Below, one piece after another: positions 9,620 to 21,598 of a stretch of DNA of 64,000 bases. Positions within the stretch are counted from its first letter, which is position 1; each line of letters opens with the position of its first letter. Position numbers and translations under genes: made by a program. The notes below the pieces were generated by a model. The model was not told the origin of the DNA and made no database searches. It saw nothing but the letters and a program-made list of their open reading frames with translations. Origin of the DNA: Yponomeuta sedellus (Eukaryota; Arthropoda; Insecta; Lepidoptera; Yponomeutidae); NCBI GenBank assembly GCA_934045075.1, contig OW203724.1, positions 6,063,473-6,127,472 of the forward strand. Reading direction: 5' to 3'.

Positions 9620-10325
9620 AAGATATTATTGTTTCCACACTGTTTCCATTAGCGACGCTATTGTTTGTTACTGCATTGAGCCCCTTCGCTAAGCTAACGT
9701 AACCTACCTATTGTAGCTTATCTAAGTACCTCACAATAATGTCAATGTGACACCAAAATATTCAACTAAAATTCGAATGGCAAGGTTATTTACGAAAATG
9801 TACTGTCTGTATAACATATTATGTTTTATCAGTGTTTGTTTGACCTGCTTGCTTAGTAGGTATGAGTTGCATGCTGTGAGCGCGGAAAGAGGAAAGTACC
9901 ATAGCCATAATAAAACCATTATGAATTTGAAACATGATTACTTAATGTTATTGTGTATGTCGATCGATGGTGGATCGTTTTAAGGATTGCGTACCAGAAG
10001 GGTGCAATGGGGCTCTGGAATACGTAAGGTGTGCGTAACTCATAGGACGATAACAGCTGTGATAGTTAAAAACATAGATGACCCCACGTTCAATTGTGGG
10101 ACAGCGGGCGGTGCTTGTCAATTCGAAGTGGTATACACCGTACATCAATTAAGTCAATGTCTTGACCTTGTTTACAAATTTAATAATACTGTGAGGATGG
10201 TGTTATGCAAGTATGCTTAAATTCCGGGGAAGTTAGACGAATCGTGAAAATAATACAACTACAGACCCCTTAGCTTTATAAAAATTTACTTAGATTTAAA
10301 AATTTACGTAAAAGCACACCCGAGT
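9620..10325. other. intergenic DNA, no gene seen
   Basis: Short open frames on both strands show no recognisable domain, splice pattern or repeat match. Confidence 0.5.
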
Positions 10326-10331
10326 TTGTAA

Positions 10332-10811
10332 TGGTGCTCCCACATTGCCGTTAAAAAATGTTTGTAAACATTTTCTAACACAAAAACATTTACTAACAAA
10401 TGTTGTCAATCGTTACATTTTGTTAGGAACTGTTACATGTTATAAGTGCTCCTACACTAATAGAAAATGTTTACTAACATTTTATAACATTTAAATCTGG
10501 TGTTGGCTCGCAGTTTGGTTAGCGTTCGGAGGGCGTTTACACGAAAATGGAAGAGGATTTGCTTCTAACCCCCCTCCCCCACGCATCCCCGACTCACCGC
10601 ATACCCCGCTATCGCCTTTATAAAAGGTTTACAGGCAAAAGGTAACACATGTTTAATTTTGTTATAATTTGTTTTGTTTTAATTTGTTAACTTAACGTTA
10701 CTACACATTTTCTAACATGAAAACATTTTTTAAACATTTGTGATTAAATGTTTTCTAACAAATGTTTACTAACGTTGCTAAACATTTTCTAACATCAATG
10801 TGGGAGCACCT
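10332..10811. mobile_element. MITE with GGTGCTCCCACATTG terminal inverted repeats
   Basis: The left end GGTGCTCCCACATTG and right end CAATGTGGGAGCACC are exact inverts. Both subterminal regions are packed with variants of 'acattttctaaca' and 'tgtttactaaca', giving many internal short repeats. The centre (about 10510-10600) is unrelated GC-richer DNA. The target duplication could not be fixed. It is non-coding. Confidence 0.75.
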
Positions 10812-11086
10812 TTACGAAGCGTTTGTTACGAATCACGAATTATGATTGTTAAAATTAGCCTAGCGATCGGCCATCACTTCTGCGTGCTATGTGCTCCGTC
10901 CACCACCACTTCAATTTACTAATCCGCTGGGCTATGTCGACGACTTCCGTTCGTCTACGGATCTTGTTAAGTATATACCTACGTACTTTAAATGTATATA
11001 CTCGTATATACAGGTATCTATTATAAATATGTACCTAGTTATGTTCTTACTTGTTAGGTATTTATCATAAAGTGTTTATGTACATA

Positions 11087-11329
11087 CTAGCTGCCCGCAA
11101 CTCCGTCTGCGCAGTATCGGGTTGTTTCTTCCTACTTGACACTATCGTCATATTTTGGAGAATTCACACAATACCTTTATAAATTTTAGCCTATGTGTTA
11201 TTCTGATGTAAGGTAAGCTATATTATTGTGAAGTTTCAGCAAAATCCATTCAGCGGTTTTTACGTGAAAGTGTAAAAAACATCCATCCATTCATACTTAC
11301 AAACTTTTGCGTTTATAATATTAGTAGGA
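11087..11329 (-). mobile_element. short non-autonomous Helitron
   Basis: On the - strand it begins TCCTACTAATATTATAAACG and ends GGGCAGCTAG. It sits precisely between A and T, as Helitrons do (5'-TC, 3'-CTRR, insertion between A and T). The TCCTACTAATATTATAAA start is the one I associate with abundant short lepidopteran Helitrons. A short stem (CGCA..TGCG) precedes the CTAG end. Length 243 bp, no coding. Confidence 0.75.
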
Positions 11330-12440
11330 TTTCTCGACTATTCATATCAGTATTGCTCAGTGCCCACCCGACTATTAGTATTTTGTTCTAAGCTTCCAGT
11401 AGGTACTATCATCCACAAACCAAAGGTTGACTAGTAGTAGAAAATGCTACTTAGCTAATGCTAATGCAGTTAATGCTAACTGCCTACGCCTTTGAACCAT
11501 TCAAGTGTTTAATGCCCTTAAAAAACTAAATAATAATGGAAACAATGCCGTTTTGAATTTATGAAGTAGGTACTTCTTTGTCCGTCGATATAGATCTCTT
11601 ATAAATTGTATCGAATAACGCACACGAAGGACTAAAAGTACCCCGTACAAAAAGTCCCTCAAGTTATCGAGGACATCAAGAGACCGGACTGGACAAAAGT
11701 TCGGTGTTTTCTTTTAAAACGCCTTTTCTTTTCCAACTTCATGTAAATTACAACACAACGTAATCTCAGAATATTTGCTTCCATAGCATACGCTTCACTC
11801 AATTTTCGCGGAACAAATAACCGCACACCTAGGCGTTGAGTCCGCTATAAGTACTCGGAGGACATTTTTTACACGATTCAGGGACTTTTGTCCGTTGGGG
11901 ACAAAAGTCCCTCGTCTGCGTACGCCTACTCTAACCCAATCAAAGTTCACGTCACGCGTGCTCACATCACGTCACATTTCATTGGTAAAGAAAGACGCAT
12001 CGAGAGAGCCCGTGAGTTGTGAGTGTGAATTTTGTAGGAAGAAACTTCTATGATTTTTTTATTCGTAAATAAGCTACCATAGCTTACTTTCCAATTCGCA
12101 ACATCTGATATGCAGCAACTATCAGTTAGAAACGTGTTAGTTTTGTAGTAGGTACTTACTTTTTTTCAACCGTAGCTAAGTATAGGTGTCTACTTACGAG
12201 TAAAAAAACCTATCTATAGGTACGCAAAAGACAAGCTGCAAAAAAACTTTAGGCAAAAATATACTATCGAAGGTATGATATATGACCTGGATTAAACGGT
12301 TGATTGTAGAAGCGTGCAAAATTTAAGGGCACTAGCACAAATAGTTTGAAAAAAACATGGATGTAGTTGTTACCTACTTCTGTTAACCCGTTAAAAACCC
12401 CTGCTTCCACAAAACCCTACACTACGTGTGGCCTGACACG
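11330..12440. other. intergenic DNA, no gene seen
   Basis: The phrase 'gggacaaaagtccctc' and relatives near 11660, 11695 and 11885-11915 hint at an old degenerate element. Nothing else is recognisable. Confidence 0.45.
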
Positions 12441-12454
12441 CACTTGGGCGGTTT

Positions 12455-12705
12455 TTGGGGTTCCATAAGTCAAAAGGAAAAACAGAACCCTTATACGATC
12501 GCTTTGTTATCCGTACGTCTGTCAATACCCTTTATCTCAGACACGCAGGGAAAAAAATTTAAGCTAGTAGGTACCTATTACATAAAAAATACGCTTTGAA
12601 GTTCGGGAAAATCTCTGAGGAATTTCAGACTTGATACAGGTAAGCACCCACCTACAAAATTGTACGGAACCTTCGGTACGCGAGTCTGGCTCGCACTTAG
12701 TTTTT
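12455..12705. repeat. interspersed repeat (gttccataagtc ... gtacggaacc)
   Basis: It holds 'gtacggaaccttcggtacgc' and 'gagtctggctcgcactta', recognisable pieces of a widespread lepidopteran repeat. Related pieces lie at 47640-47835 (- orientation) and 61240-61330. Probably LINE-derived; the class is not resolved. Confidence 0.5.
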
Positions 12706-12971
12706 TTTTTACATAGGTCATCCAATGAATATATTTTCTAAATTATTACACCTTACCTTCTCCGTTTAGTTCACTTTATTATTAAATTAACAAAAGTATG
12801 TACACCATTAAATTCACTACACACGTCCAATCCGCAGATTAATTCTAATGAGACTGGTTGGTTGTTGACTGACTGCACTGAATGGAGGCTAAAAGAAGTA
12901 AACAGTTATAAATAACAGAAGAACAACACTGCAAGACCCCACTAACTACCGACTCGGTAGATTGGCTAGAC

Positions 12972-13122
12972 GGTGACGGAGTTTACACGTTCAGTGTGGC
13001 GTTAGTTCAGTCCGTGACCTTGATCAAGCTCTGGTTGATATCAGACTGATGAAGCATCAAAATATTCGAATAACCGTCAGTCTAACCAGACTGATGCCAG
13101 ACTGAACGTGTGAACTCCGTCT
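12972..13122. mobile_element. inverted-repeat MITE
   Basis: The arms 'gacggagtttacacgttcag' and 'ctgaacgtgtgaactccgtc' are inverts. The interior 'agcatcaaaatattcgaat' with 'cagactgatg' recurs inverted at 54615-54715, so the family is dispersed. Confidence 0.6.
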
Positions 13123-13254
13123 TAAATGAGAGTTATGTATGCATTTCTAGATAGATCGTCAAAATGTCCTGCTCTCATATACAAAGCACTGCATGCGTAT
13201 CAAGATACATCTCCCTCAAAACGTACAACTCATATCTATGGTAACTATACAGTC

Positions 13255-13333
13255 GAAAAACCTATTTAGAGGCTAAAAATTCCACCCATGCCGGGATTCG
13301 AACCCGCGACCTCTGGCTATCCGTGCCAGTGCC
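13255..13333 (-). mobile_element. SINE T half-copy starting in the anticodon arm
   Basis: It is a 79-bp insertion holding only the 3' half of the tRNA-like head and the short body, ending at ..aaataggttttt. It is flanked by the 12-bp duplication AACTATACAGTC at 13243-13254 and 13334-13345. The 5' truncation lies in the anticodon arm. Confidence 0.75.
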
Positions 13334-13538
13334 AACTATACAGTCTTTGAGTGCAAGTCCTGGGAGAGAACATCTGTTTTAATCCGTGGTATGGTCACGC
13401 TGACCCTCTGGTAACCTTCAACTCAGTACCACTCGTAAAAGTAGGTATGCTACCAGAGTTACGTGGCTACGATATCGGGATAATGTATGCACAGCAAAAA
13501 TCTGCCTCTTCATGAACTTAACACATTGGGGTTTTGGC

Positions 13539-14135
13539 CAGTGTTGCCAATTTAGCGACTTTGTCGCTAGAAATGACGACTTTTGCGAGAGCCTTAGCGA
13601 CAAAAAAGTTTTGACGACAAAAATAATTTAGCGACTTAGCTGACGACTTTTTAACCAAGATTTCGTTAAGTAGGTACAAGATAACAAAATATGCCCATTT
13701 TTTACTTACTCAAACGTCTACTTCAACTGAGCCATATGAGGATGAGGACGAAGAAGTGTTTAATTTATCTAGTGAGGGCGAAGAATAATTTTTAATTATT
13801 AAATATCGTATTAGTACATTGTTATTCACGTGCCTCCCCCCCCCTTTAGTTTTGGTTGCTAATGGTCTCCGGGGCCTATTTCATAAAACTACAATTCATG
13901 GTTTACTATGACAAGTCGACATACATTGCAAAGTTGATCACACTACAGATTAACAAGTAGACTCTGCTACGCAATGTACGTCGAATTGTTACAATTAACT
14001 ACGAATTGCAACTTAATGAAACGCGGCCCAGAAGGAAATCCGGGAGCCGACATTAGTTCAATCAGTTTTAGCGACTTCCTAGCGACTTATGATAATAAAT
14101 CTAGCGAGACGAATTTACTGGAGTTGGCAACATCG
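13539..14135. mobile_element. hAT MITE with 8-bp TSD and TAGCGACTT repeats
   Basis: The left end CAGTGTTGCCAATTTAGCGA and right end TTGGCAACATCG form hAT-like termini. The flanking duplication GTTTTGGC is at 13531-13538 and 14136-14143. TAGCGAC-type motifs recur on both flanks of the interior, as subterminal transposase sites would. A second MITE is nested at 13868-14029. Confidence 0.75.
13868..14029. mobile_element. nested MITE (gggcctatttcat ends)
   Basis: The arms 'gggcctatttcataaaacta' and 'atgaaacgcggccc' are imperfect inverts. A related element with 'gcctgtttcacagaacaac' occurs at 25015-25215. Confidence 0.5.
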
Positions 14136-14144
14136 GTTTTGGCA

Positions 14145-15438
14145 AGAGGATTCAAATCAAACTCGCAAATATCAATCTTTTATAAATATGTACTCGTAAT
14201 ATATAGTTCAAATGTAAGTATGAAGTACAATTAAAATCAGAGGAAATCTTTTGTCAATTTCATATCAAAAAGAAACATCAATGCATTATTTTCTACACTT
14301 TATCTTAATTATGAAAATGTAAGTAAAAATTATTTATAACTATAGGAACATGAGCTGAGCTTAGCAACGGGAAGTAGGCAATGTGGACTCATACATTTAA
14401 TATTAAATGCATCTTTGTATGTTGTGGTAGTTTCGAGATCTGCAAGAAGTTGGTTAGCTATAGTACCACGGGGATTGGAAATGAAAGTACCTACCTACCT
14501 ACCTAGTTGAGTCCATAGCTTGGCAGACTGGCAGAGTAGAAATTAAAGAATTAGATTTGGCTCACGGGTTCACTTTCTTATGTTAATTTCTTGTACTAAC
14601 AAAAGATATATAAAAAATATATTTTGTCGGAATTTTTGGTTGAACCTATGAATTTTCACCCCTGAGTTCTTCTAGATGCATACTACCCGTCACTAAGTAG
14701 CACGGATTACAACAAGGAATCCCGCTAGAGATGCGACAAGCCTTACAAAACATTAATTTGTTTAAATGCATTACAATATTCTAGTCAACTAATTCATAAT
14801 TATAATGTAGGACATAATTACTAAATACATACTCGCTTATGACACCAAGAGCGAAATGGTCATAAAACGGTAAAATGTGATAGAGTGTAGAAAATTGTTA
14901 ATATTGATTCACTGAGCTTAAAACCAATAAAACATGATATTGATGACAATATACCATATGTATCAAATTGAAAATTGCATACTACAGAAGAGGTTTTCTG
15001 TAGTTCTGCGTTAATTCGATAATAAGCGGTGGATTTTGTACCTACCAATTGAAAATTCAATTTTGTTCAATCCGACTGATTCTTAATAATGTCACTCCAT
15101 CACGAGAGGATCACGAAAGTGACCACGTCTGATAGAAGAAACAGCTAATCGACTGCGATCTGGCAAAATGTCCCACCCATCTATTATTTGTTAACTTACA
15201 GTGCATGTAACATGTGGTCAAACATGTTTTCAATTCCATAGACAAAAATGGTAGAAGTTGAATAATGTCAATTTACATATTTACATGAGGATTTACAAAC
15301 ATATGTCAAACGGTAACATTGTGGCTCAGTAAAGCTTGGGATTTATGACAGAATGAAGTCAGTGTTTGTCCAAAAAAATTTGATAGGTGTTTTTGCCAGA
15401 TTAGTCGTTATGGACTTTTTAGTTCTGTATTAGCTCTA
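14145..15438. other. intergenic DNA, no gene seen
   Basis: AT-rich sequence. No coding pattern, repeat match or strong structure was recognised apart from a short (acct)n run near 14493. Confidence 0.5.
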
Positions 15439-15442
15439 CTAC

Positions 15443-16215
15443 ACAGGGCGTCCCTAAGTTATGGGCCATGAAGGGAAAGTACCTTAAATATCGTAGATAG
15501 GGTATTTCGCTGAAAGAAGACTATGTTATTTTTAAAAGTTAGTAATTCTGCATTCAAAGATTTTCAAAAAATTACTTGAGTTGTCTGGGAATCGAACCGA
15601 ATTAAATTAAAAAAAAAAACACCGCTACTTTTATGATGCCAATCGAAAGAATGGCCAAAAACTAATAACTCTTCTAAAGTAACATAGTATTTTAAAAGAA
15701 AGGAACAGCGTGAAATTAATAATTTTAATCAAATTAAAAACATACATGAAACTGCCGTAGTCAATTAAGTTGAAAATTAAAAATGAAAATCAACAGGCAG
15801 CGGTCTCATTAAAAGATTGACGATTTGCGTAAGACAAGAGGGATCACATTTTGAGCATTTAATTAGTTAATTTACAAAAAAATACCCACTTCATTGACTA
15901 CGGCAATTTCGTGTATGTTTTTAATTTGATTAAAATGATTAATTTCACGCTGTTCCTTTCTTTTAAAATACTATGTTACTTAAGAAGAGTTATTAGTTTT
16001 TGGCCATTTTTTCGATTGGCATCATAAAAGTAAGGGTGTTTTTTTTTTAAATTGAAGTCTGTTCGATTCCCAGACAAGGCAAGTAATTTTTAGAAAATCT
16101 TTGAATGCAGAATTACTATCTTTTAAAAATAACATAGTCTTTTTTCAGCAAAATACCCTATCTACGATATTTAAGGTACTTTCCCTTGATGGCCCATAAT
16201 TGGGACGCCCTGTAT
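15443..16215. mobile_element. 770-bp fold-back (palindromic) element
   Basis: The whole interval is a near-palindrome. Arms of about 330 bp start ACAGGGCGTCCC and end GGGACGCCCTGT around a unique centre at about 15775-15885. The terminal ACAGGG(C/T)GTCCC with adjacent TA is the style of Tc1/mariner (IS630) ends. Arm divergence is low (scattered substitutions), so the element is fairly young or kept uniform by conversion. No transposase is present. Confidence 0.75.
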
Positions 16216-19200
16216 ATATCGATATTCCCAGTAATGTTGTCAATTATAGGGAATACTGAAAATTGATAAAAAAACTAGACCAAACGAATAACTCTATTTT
16301 AATCTATATTATGCAACAAAAATTTTAATATTCTTACTTTTTCACTCGTGGCAATCTATTTATGATTATTTCAATAATACCTTTCATCTTGTTGGATCAC
16401 CATCAACAAAGAAAAGTATACTACTTATGGTCTGTTTGCTAAACCTACACAAGCTGTTTTTTCTATAAGTCGTGGTCAACCCCTTGCCACCTCACTCATA
16501 AAGTTATTTTTTTTAACCAATTCACAAACACTGTACCAAAAGGGAATTGCCCCATTCTTAGTTGCATGTCCTAATGCGATGTTGACTTTTCTAGCCTGTA
16601 AGCATAGAATAAGGATAAAATTATTTAATTAAATTTTGTTTAGTATACACAGGCGGTAGTGAACTTAAATCTATGTTCTTAAGCTAGACTAGAGAGATAT
16701 ATAAGAAAACCAATGTACGTTATCCAATCGTTGGCGCACTTCTCTAAACTGCACATTATAGCTATCCTAGATGGCGCCAGTTAGCAAATATCCTATTTCA
16801 ATATTACAAAGACCCTCACTGCCCTTTAAAGAATAGGACACCTTCATACCCAGAACTTCAATTAATACAATCAGTCTTTACAACCCTTACAACCTGTGCA
16901 TGGGTGTTGTACATGATAGCACATCAATCTTTGTATGCTTGCATTTCGCTTTCAGTCACAAAATATGCACAAAAATGTAACCATGAGCTGTTCTAGGCCC
17001 AACTTAATTTTGTTGTTGCGTCCTGAGTATAGTGTTCGCATAAGACGATTAATGTGATGTCGACTACACGAAACTACCCCAATGTTACTTTTGGCTTATG
17101 TTTTATTGGTTTTAGCAAACAATTAAAACAAGCTCTATCTTGACATTATAGCAGATACCATTTACAAACTAATCAATAAGAAATAACCATTATAATACTT
17201 TACGACATAAATAATAACACATCTTAAACAATTTAACTTGTTTTCCTTTGACTTACTACCTCTTAGCACTAGTTTTGACTATTACTAATAGTACGAACAA
17301 GACTGCAATATTACACAGTAAAGATTTAACCTAGAATGACATAATGTAAAAGGCGGTAGGCTGACAACTTCTTAGGACTAAAGACTCAGAGGCACAGCGG
17401 ATGTAACTACATTAATTAACAAATTGGTTGTATAATATGACACTCTGGAACACAATACATATAGAAGAGGCAGACGGGGCCAGGGGATCCTGCTGATCTA
17501 CAATGAATAATAACGCTACTAGCATACTACTGTGAAGTATGAATTGAAGACTATTATTGCTTGCGATCCCAAGGCGCCATATACACCATACTCACAATTT
17601 ACACGCTACACACACATACATCTATCATACTCGTAAATTTAACATGAATGATCAGTCTTAAAATATTCCTATACTCCCAGGTAAATAAGGTAAATTGGCG
17701 CGTTTTTACAGTTGTTGGATTGAAGCAACGGCGATAATGTCCATCTGCTTTGCCTCCGAGTCAACTTAAAACAAGAACATTACAAATTAACTTATTTGAG
17801 TAAAATTTCATAAAGCACTGCTTGTTAAATTTTTAGGTCTTATTTATAAAAAAAAACACTATTCCTTGAAACACTCTTCAAATGCCGTTTAAATAGTCAG
17901 TGATTAAAATAAAGACTACCACTTAAATTCCCTTGCTCGTCGTACATAACTTAGTCACATTACTAGCAATGTGTAAAGAAAAATATTCTTCATACAAAAC
18001 CGCGAAGCGCTCGTGTAGAACCGAGCGACTGGAATAAATCACTTGGCAACAACAGGAGCGCTCAGGTTCTTGATCAGTGACCATCAAGTGAGCTAGTGGC
18101 ATTTTTGCGAACGCTTCTGTGCTTCGCAAGACACGTTAAGCCGTTGGTGTCGGCTGTCATGTAATGGCAGTGGTTAAGCCATGTCAGAGGCCTTATGTAA
18201 CTGTCAGATAAAGGTTCGCCACTGTTTTACATTCTTCCACCATCCCGGACCCCCATGGGCCCCCATGGTGGAGTATGGGCTAACATTCCTGCGATGTAGG
18301 AAGAGATCTGTGCCCCAGCAGTGTGAACATACAATGAGTTGATATACCTTCTTTTTATTTACATCCATGTACATTACTGGCATTGTAACTGTTAATATGC
18401 AAAGAAGGTAGGTTTCTTGGTACATTACCCCGTTTTGTGCAAAGAATATTTATTCTTTAGACATTGCTAGTAATATTACTCAGTTATGTATGATGAGCAA
18501 GGGTTTAAACTGCTGATGGTTAGTGTTTTTATAAATAACACCCTCTGAGTACAGAATACTTAAGTAAAGCAGTTACTTAATCACTGGGTTACAATACAAA
18601 TTGTTTCACATGGAATCATAATAGCCACACTGTGTACATTTAAATATATTGACCATACACACTTGAACCATGTTTTACAAAGCAACATGATTACAGTTTT
18701 CTTAACATGTTCCAATTTGTCTTATTAGAGATTCGATATCTACATTAAGATTAATTTTTATTGCATACAATATACAAATGCCGTGTAAACATAGTAGAAA
18801 TATCGACATGTGCCTGAGAGTGGATAGAACAATATTATTATACTAGAACTTATGTATCAAGGATTTGATTAAATCTCATTCACTGATGAGATATTGTTAT
18901 TCTAAAGAGAATCCTATTACAATGCAATAATAATTTTAAAATTATAGGGAGATTTCACTACCACTGGAATGCTCTAAAATGTTATCGAAATTCACTAATC
19001 TTGGGCAATTTCCACTGGGCCTAACACATAATTACCTTATGATTTGAAAGAGTGGCATATTTTGTCAGACTTTAAATATTTAAAAATCATGTACAAATTT
19101 ATGTCCCGATTATTAAAATGTCCCATTAAACACAAAATTTATTTGGCTAAAAGATTCCGTGCACTGCGCGACGCAAATTAACACTCTGCCCTACGACCAA

Positions 19201-19589
19201 CAATCTTGCTCGTGCCTGTACATATCCCACTGTACCAACCAATGATAGTTATTGCTTCACAATTATACTTTTAATGAATTATATTTAATTATCACAAAGC
19301 CTAATTTCACTAAGCTTAACCTTTTCTGTCCTTAATCATAGCCTGCTTGTGAATTATGTATTTACACGGTGCTTGACCTGGTCGTATTGGCACAAAGCGC
19401 ATCATACCGTTCCTAACCCGACATCTGCGACGCTCCAGGCCACGAACGCGTCCAGCGCCATAAACCGATGCCGTGTACAAAAACATAAAAAAGACGCAGA
19501 CTTATCAATTCGTCACTTTGGAAAATATTATAAATTAACAACTAAAAGTCTAGGACTACATTCGAGCTGTTTGTCGGCGCCCGCATGTC
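16216..19589. other. downstream flank / possible long 3' UTR of the cropped gene
   Basis: No coding exon was recognised. The - strand sequence after the cropped stop codon would be its 3' UTR for an unknown distance. One SINE F copy is inside at 18003-18345. Confidence 0.4.
18003..18345 (+). mobile_element. SINE F copy
   Basis: It spans from the 'gaagcgctcg' start to 'gtgtgaacatacaatgagtt'. The 5S-like head is degraded (the GTTAAGC block is lost) but the body and 3' end are clear. Confidence 0.65.
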
Positions 19590-20805
19590 TCACGAATGCT
19601 TGACGACAATGACTCCGGGTCGGGCGGGCGGCGGCGGCGGGGGCGCGGGAGCGGGTTTCTTCGTGAGCGCGAGCGGGACGTCCGAGCCGGCCTCGCCGAA
19701 CAGGTGGTCACCTTCAAGATGCCGGATTGCTTCCACGATGGTCTCGAGATTCTGCCGGCTCGTACTGGCGAGGTAGAGACGCGAGGGAGCCTCGGGGAGG
19801 ATCTCCACCTCGACACGCGGCTCTGCTTTGATCGCAGCCTCTAGAAGCGGCGCGGCCTCGACGGGGGGCTTGGTTTCGGTCACGACTGGCGCTAGGGGTT
19901 GCAAGACTGCCACAGTCGCTACAGGTACTGGCACCGGTGGTTGCGGTGCCGGCGTCTCAGCTACCGGTTCTTCGATGACGACGGCGACGGGCGCGACTAT
20001 CTCCTCGGGCTCCACCTTGCAGTCCCCGACGTCGGTCTGGGGCGGCAGCAGCTGTGCGTGCAGCACCCGCACCTGCTGCTCCAGAAGCCGACGCAGCCGC
20101 CGCTCTCGCTCGAGCGCGGTGCGCACTTCCTCGCCGCCGTCTTTCTTGAACGCGGCGGGCTCGGGCGACCGCGAGGTGGCCACATTATCCTCGGTAGAGT
20201 CGGGGATGATCGTGGACACGTGAGAGAGTATTTCGCTTTTCCTCTTCTTAAGCGGGATCTCGCCTCCTTCGTGCTGATTCAGCAATCTCTTCAGCTGGCA
20301 GTTCTGTGAGAGCAGTCGTGTTTTCTCTTGCTCCAAAGAGTAGATGTATTCGGCGGTTTGTTGCAGGATGGCAGCCTGAAATTGAATGAAAATACTACCG
20401 TCAGTTGAGTTAATATATTTTACAATAACAGTGCATTATTATGTTGATCACACAGAGCCTATATACATAAATGAAATATGATATAAAAAAATAATTAAAA
20501 AAAATGTTTAGAGCCTGTTTCTTGGGCGGAAAGTTCGAAGTTGATTATTGTACCTAATTTTAGTTTGATTTAGCCGTCAAAAATAAGAAGTTGCTGTAAT
20601 CTGATTTGCCTCGCAGAATAAATATAGTTAAAAACATACTTTACTAAGCTTTTCGCCCTCGTGTCTGGGCAGCAGTGTCCGGAGTGCTTGGAAGCCAGCG
20701 TTGATGCTCTGCATGCGCCGACGCTCGTTGCTGTTGGCGATCTCGCGGCGGATGCGTTTCTCGGCCTCCATCGTTTTGCCGCCGGAGCCCGAGTGCTTGT
20801 CGACA
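19590..20805 (-). CDS. crp: bHLH-leucine-zipper transcription factor, TFAP4 / cropped orthologue (two exons, 5' end missing)
   Basis: Exons run 20805-20640 and 20375-19590 on the - strand, 316 residues visible. The splice sites are ttattacag|T, AAA|GTATGT and TTTCAG|GCT, and the junction is in phase. The first exon carries the basic region and helix 1 (RRIRREIANSNERRRMQSIN), then GFQALRTLLP and the loop. The second opens with helix 2 (AAILQQTAEYIYSLEQEK) running into a leucine zipper, then KKRK, a second Leu/Arg-rich coiled coil (RRLRRLLEQQVRVLHAQLL) and a Pro/Val-rich linker. A C-terminal block, LASTSRQNLETIVEAIRHLE, is typical of AP-4 proteins. AP-4 proteins bind CAGCTG E-boxes as homodimers in the nucleus. 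Exon 1 begins with one base of a split codon, so at least one upstream exon is missing; I did not find it, though 26150-26640 is a candidate 5' region. The coding DNA is strongly GC-rich compared with its surroundings. Confidence 0.93.
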
Positions 20806-21204
20806 CTGTAATAAAATTTACTAGTAACTTTACAATTGTTAACATTACTAACACTAGATACAGGAATCAAGCTATGGGACTCAAATCTTATGCTGCATTT
20901 TGAAGTAACAACAAGCATAAAATAAAAAACGGGTTTTGTAATTTTTTCTTCACCTTCCTTCATAAGGGCAGAGATTTCTTAGAGAGAGTATGGGCTAAAC
21001 TACTATGATACAAATTCAAGCACTAAGGTATACTACACTACAACCCAAAGGCAGCGGTTTTCACTTTCAATATTACATCAGCTAACAGAATGTAAATTCT
21101 TTATGTTGAATTTCTTAATTTCTTCACGATGTTACCTTCACCCTTAGGTAGTGGAATTGCTACTCAGGGTTCGAGGATATAATATCAATGGACATATATC
21201 ATGA

Positions 21205-21430
21205 TTTCTTCTTCTTCTTCAGGCTATATTAGTCCACTGCTGGACATAGCCCTCCCCTAATGTGCGCCATAGCGCAAGGTTGTGCCATCATTGGGGGGTA
21301 ATCCCCATAATCCCCACGCTAGGCATGCGGGTTGGGGATCGCAGTTTGGTGGAATTGTACTGCAGGGGGCGCTGCTGCCCACCCCCCGGTTTGCGTCCCT
21401 TAGTCGCCTTTTACGACACCCGCGGGAAGA
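21205..21430. repeat. interspersed repeat with (TTC)n edge
   Basis: Begins (TTC)n, then 'aggctatattagtccactgc' and 'tggacatagccctcccctaa'. A second copy starts at 25583. It is a common lepidopteran LINE-tail-like unit whose microsatellite edge fits the 3' end of an RTE-type element. The right half, GC-rich with 'cgccttttacgacacccgcg', is part of the same unit. Confidence 0.5.
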
Positions 21431-21598
21431 ATTTGGGTATCATGAATTATCACATGATATATCAGTACAAAAATGAATGAAAAATTTAATTTTGTTAAGT
21501 AATTACTTGCAGTTTGCTAATGTATTCCTACTTCCCAAATGTAAATAGCATAAGGGTAGAGTTTTATTTTATTTTATCTTTATTTTAGAAACAAACAG

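Noticed and set aside
19585..20309. Several + strand open frames over the GC-rich block
   Set aside because: They are antisense shadows of the cropped/TFAP4 coding exon, whose - strand frame has clear bHLH-zipper homology and splice phases.
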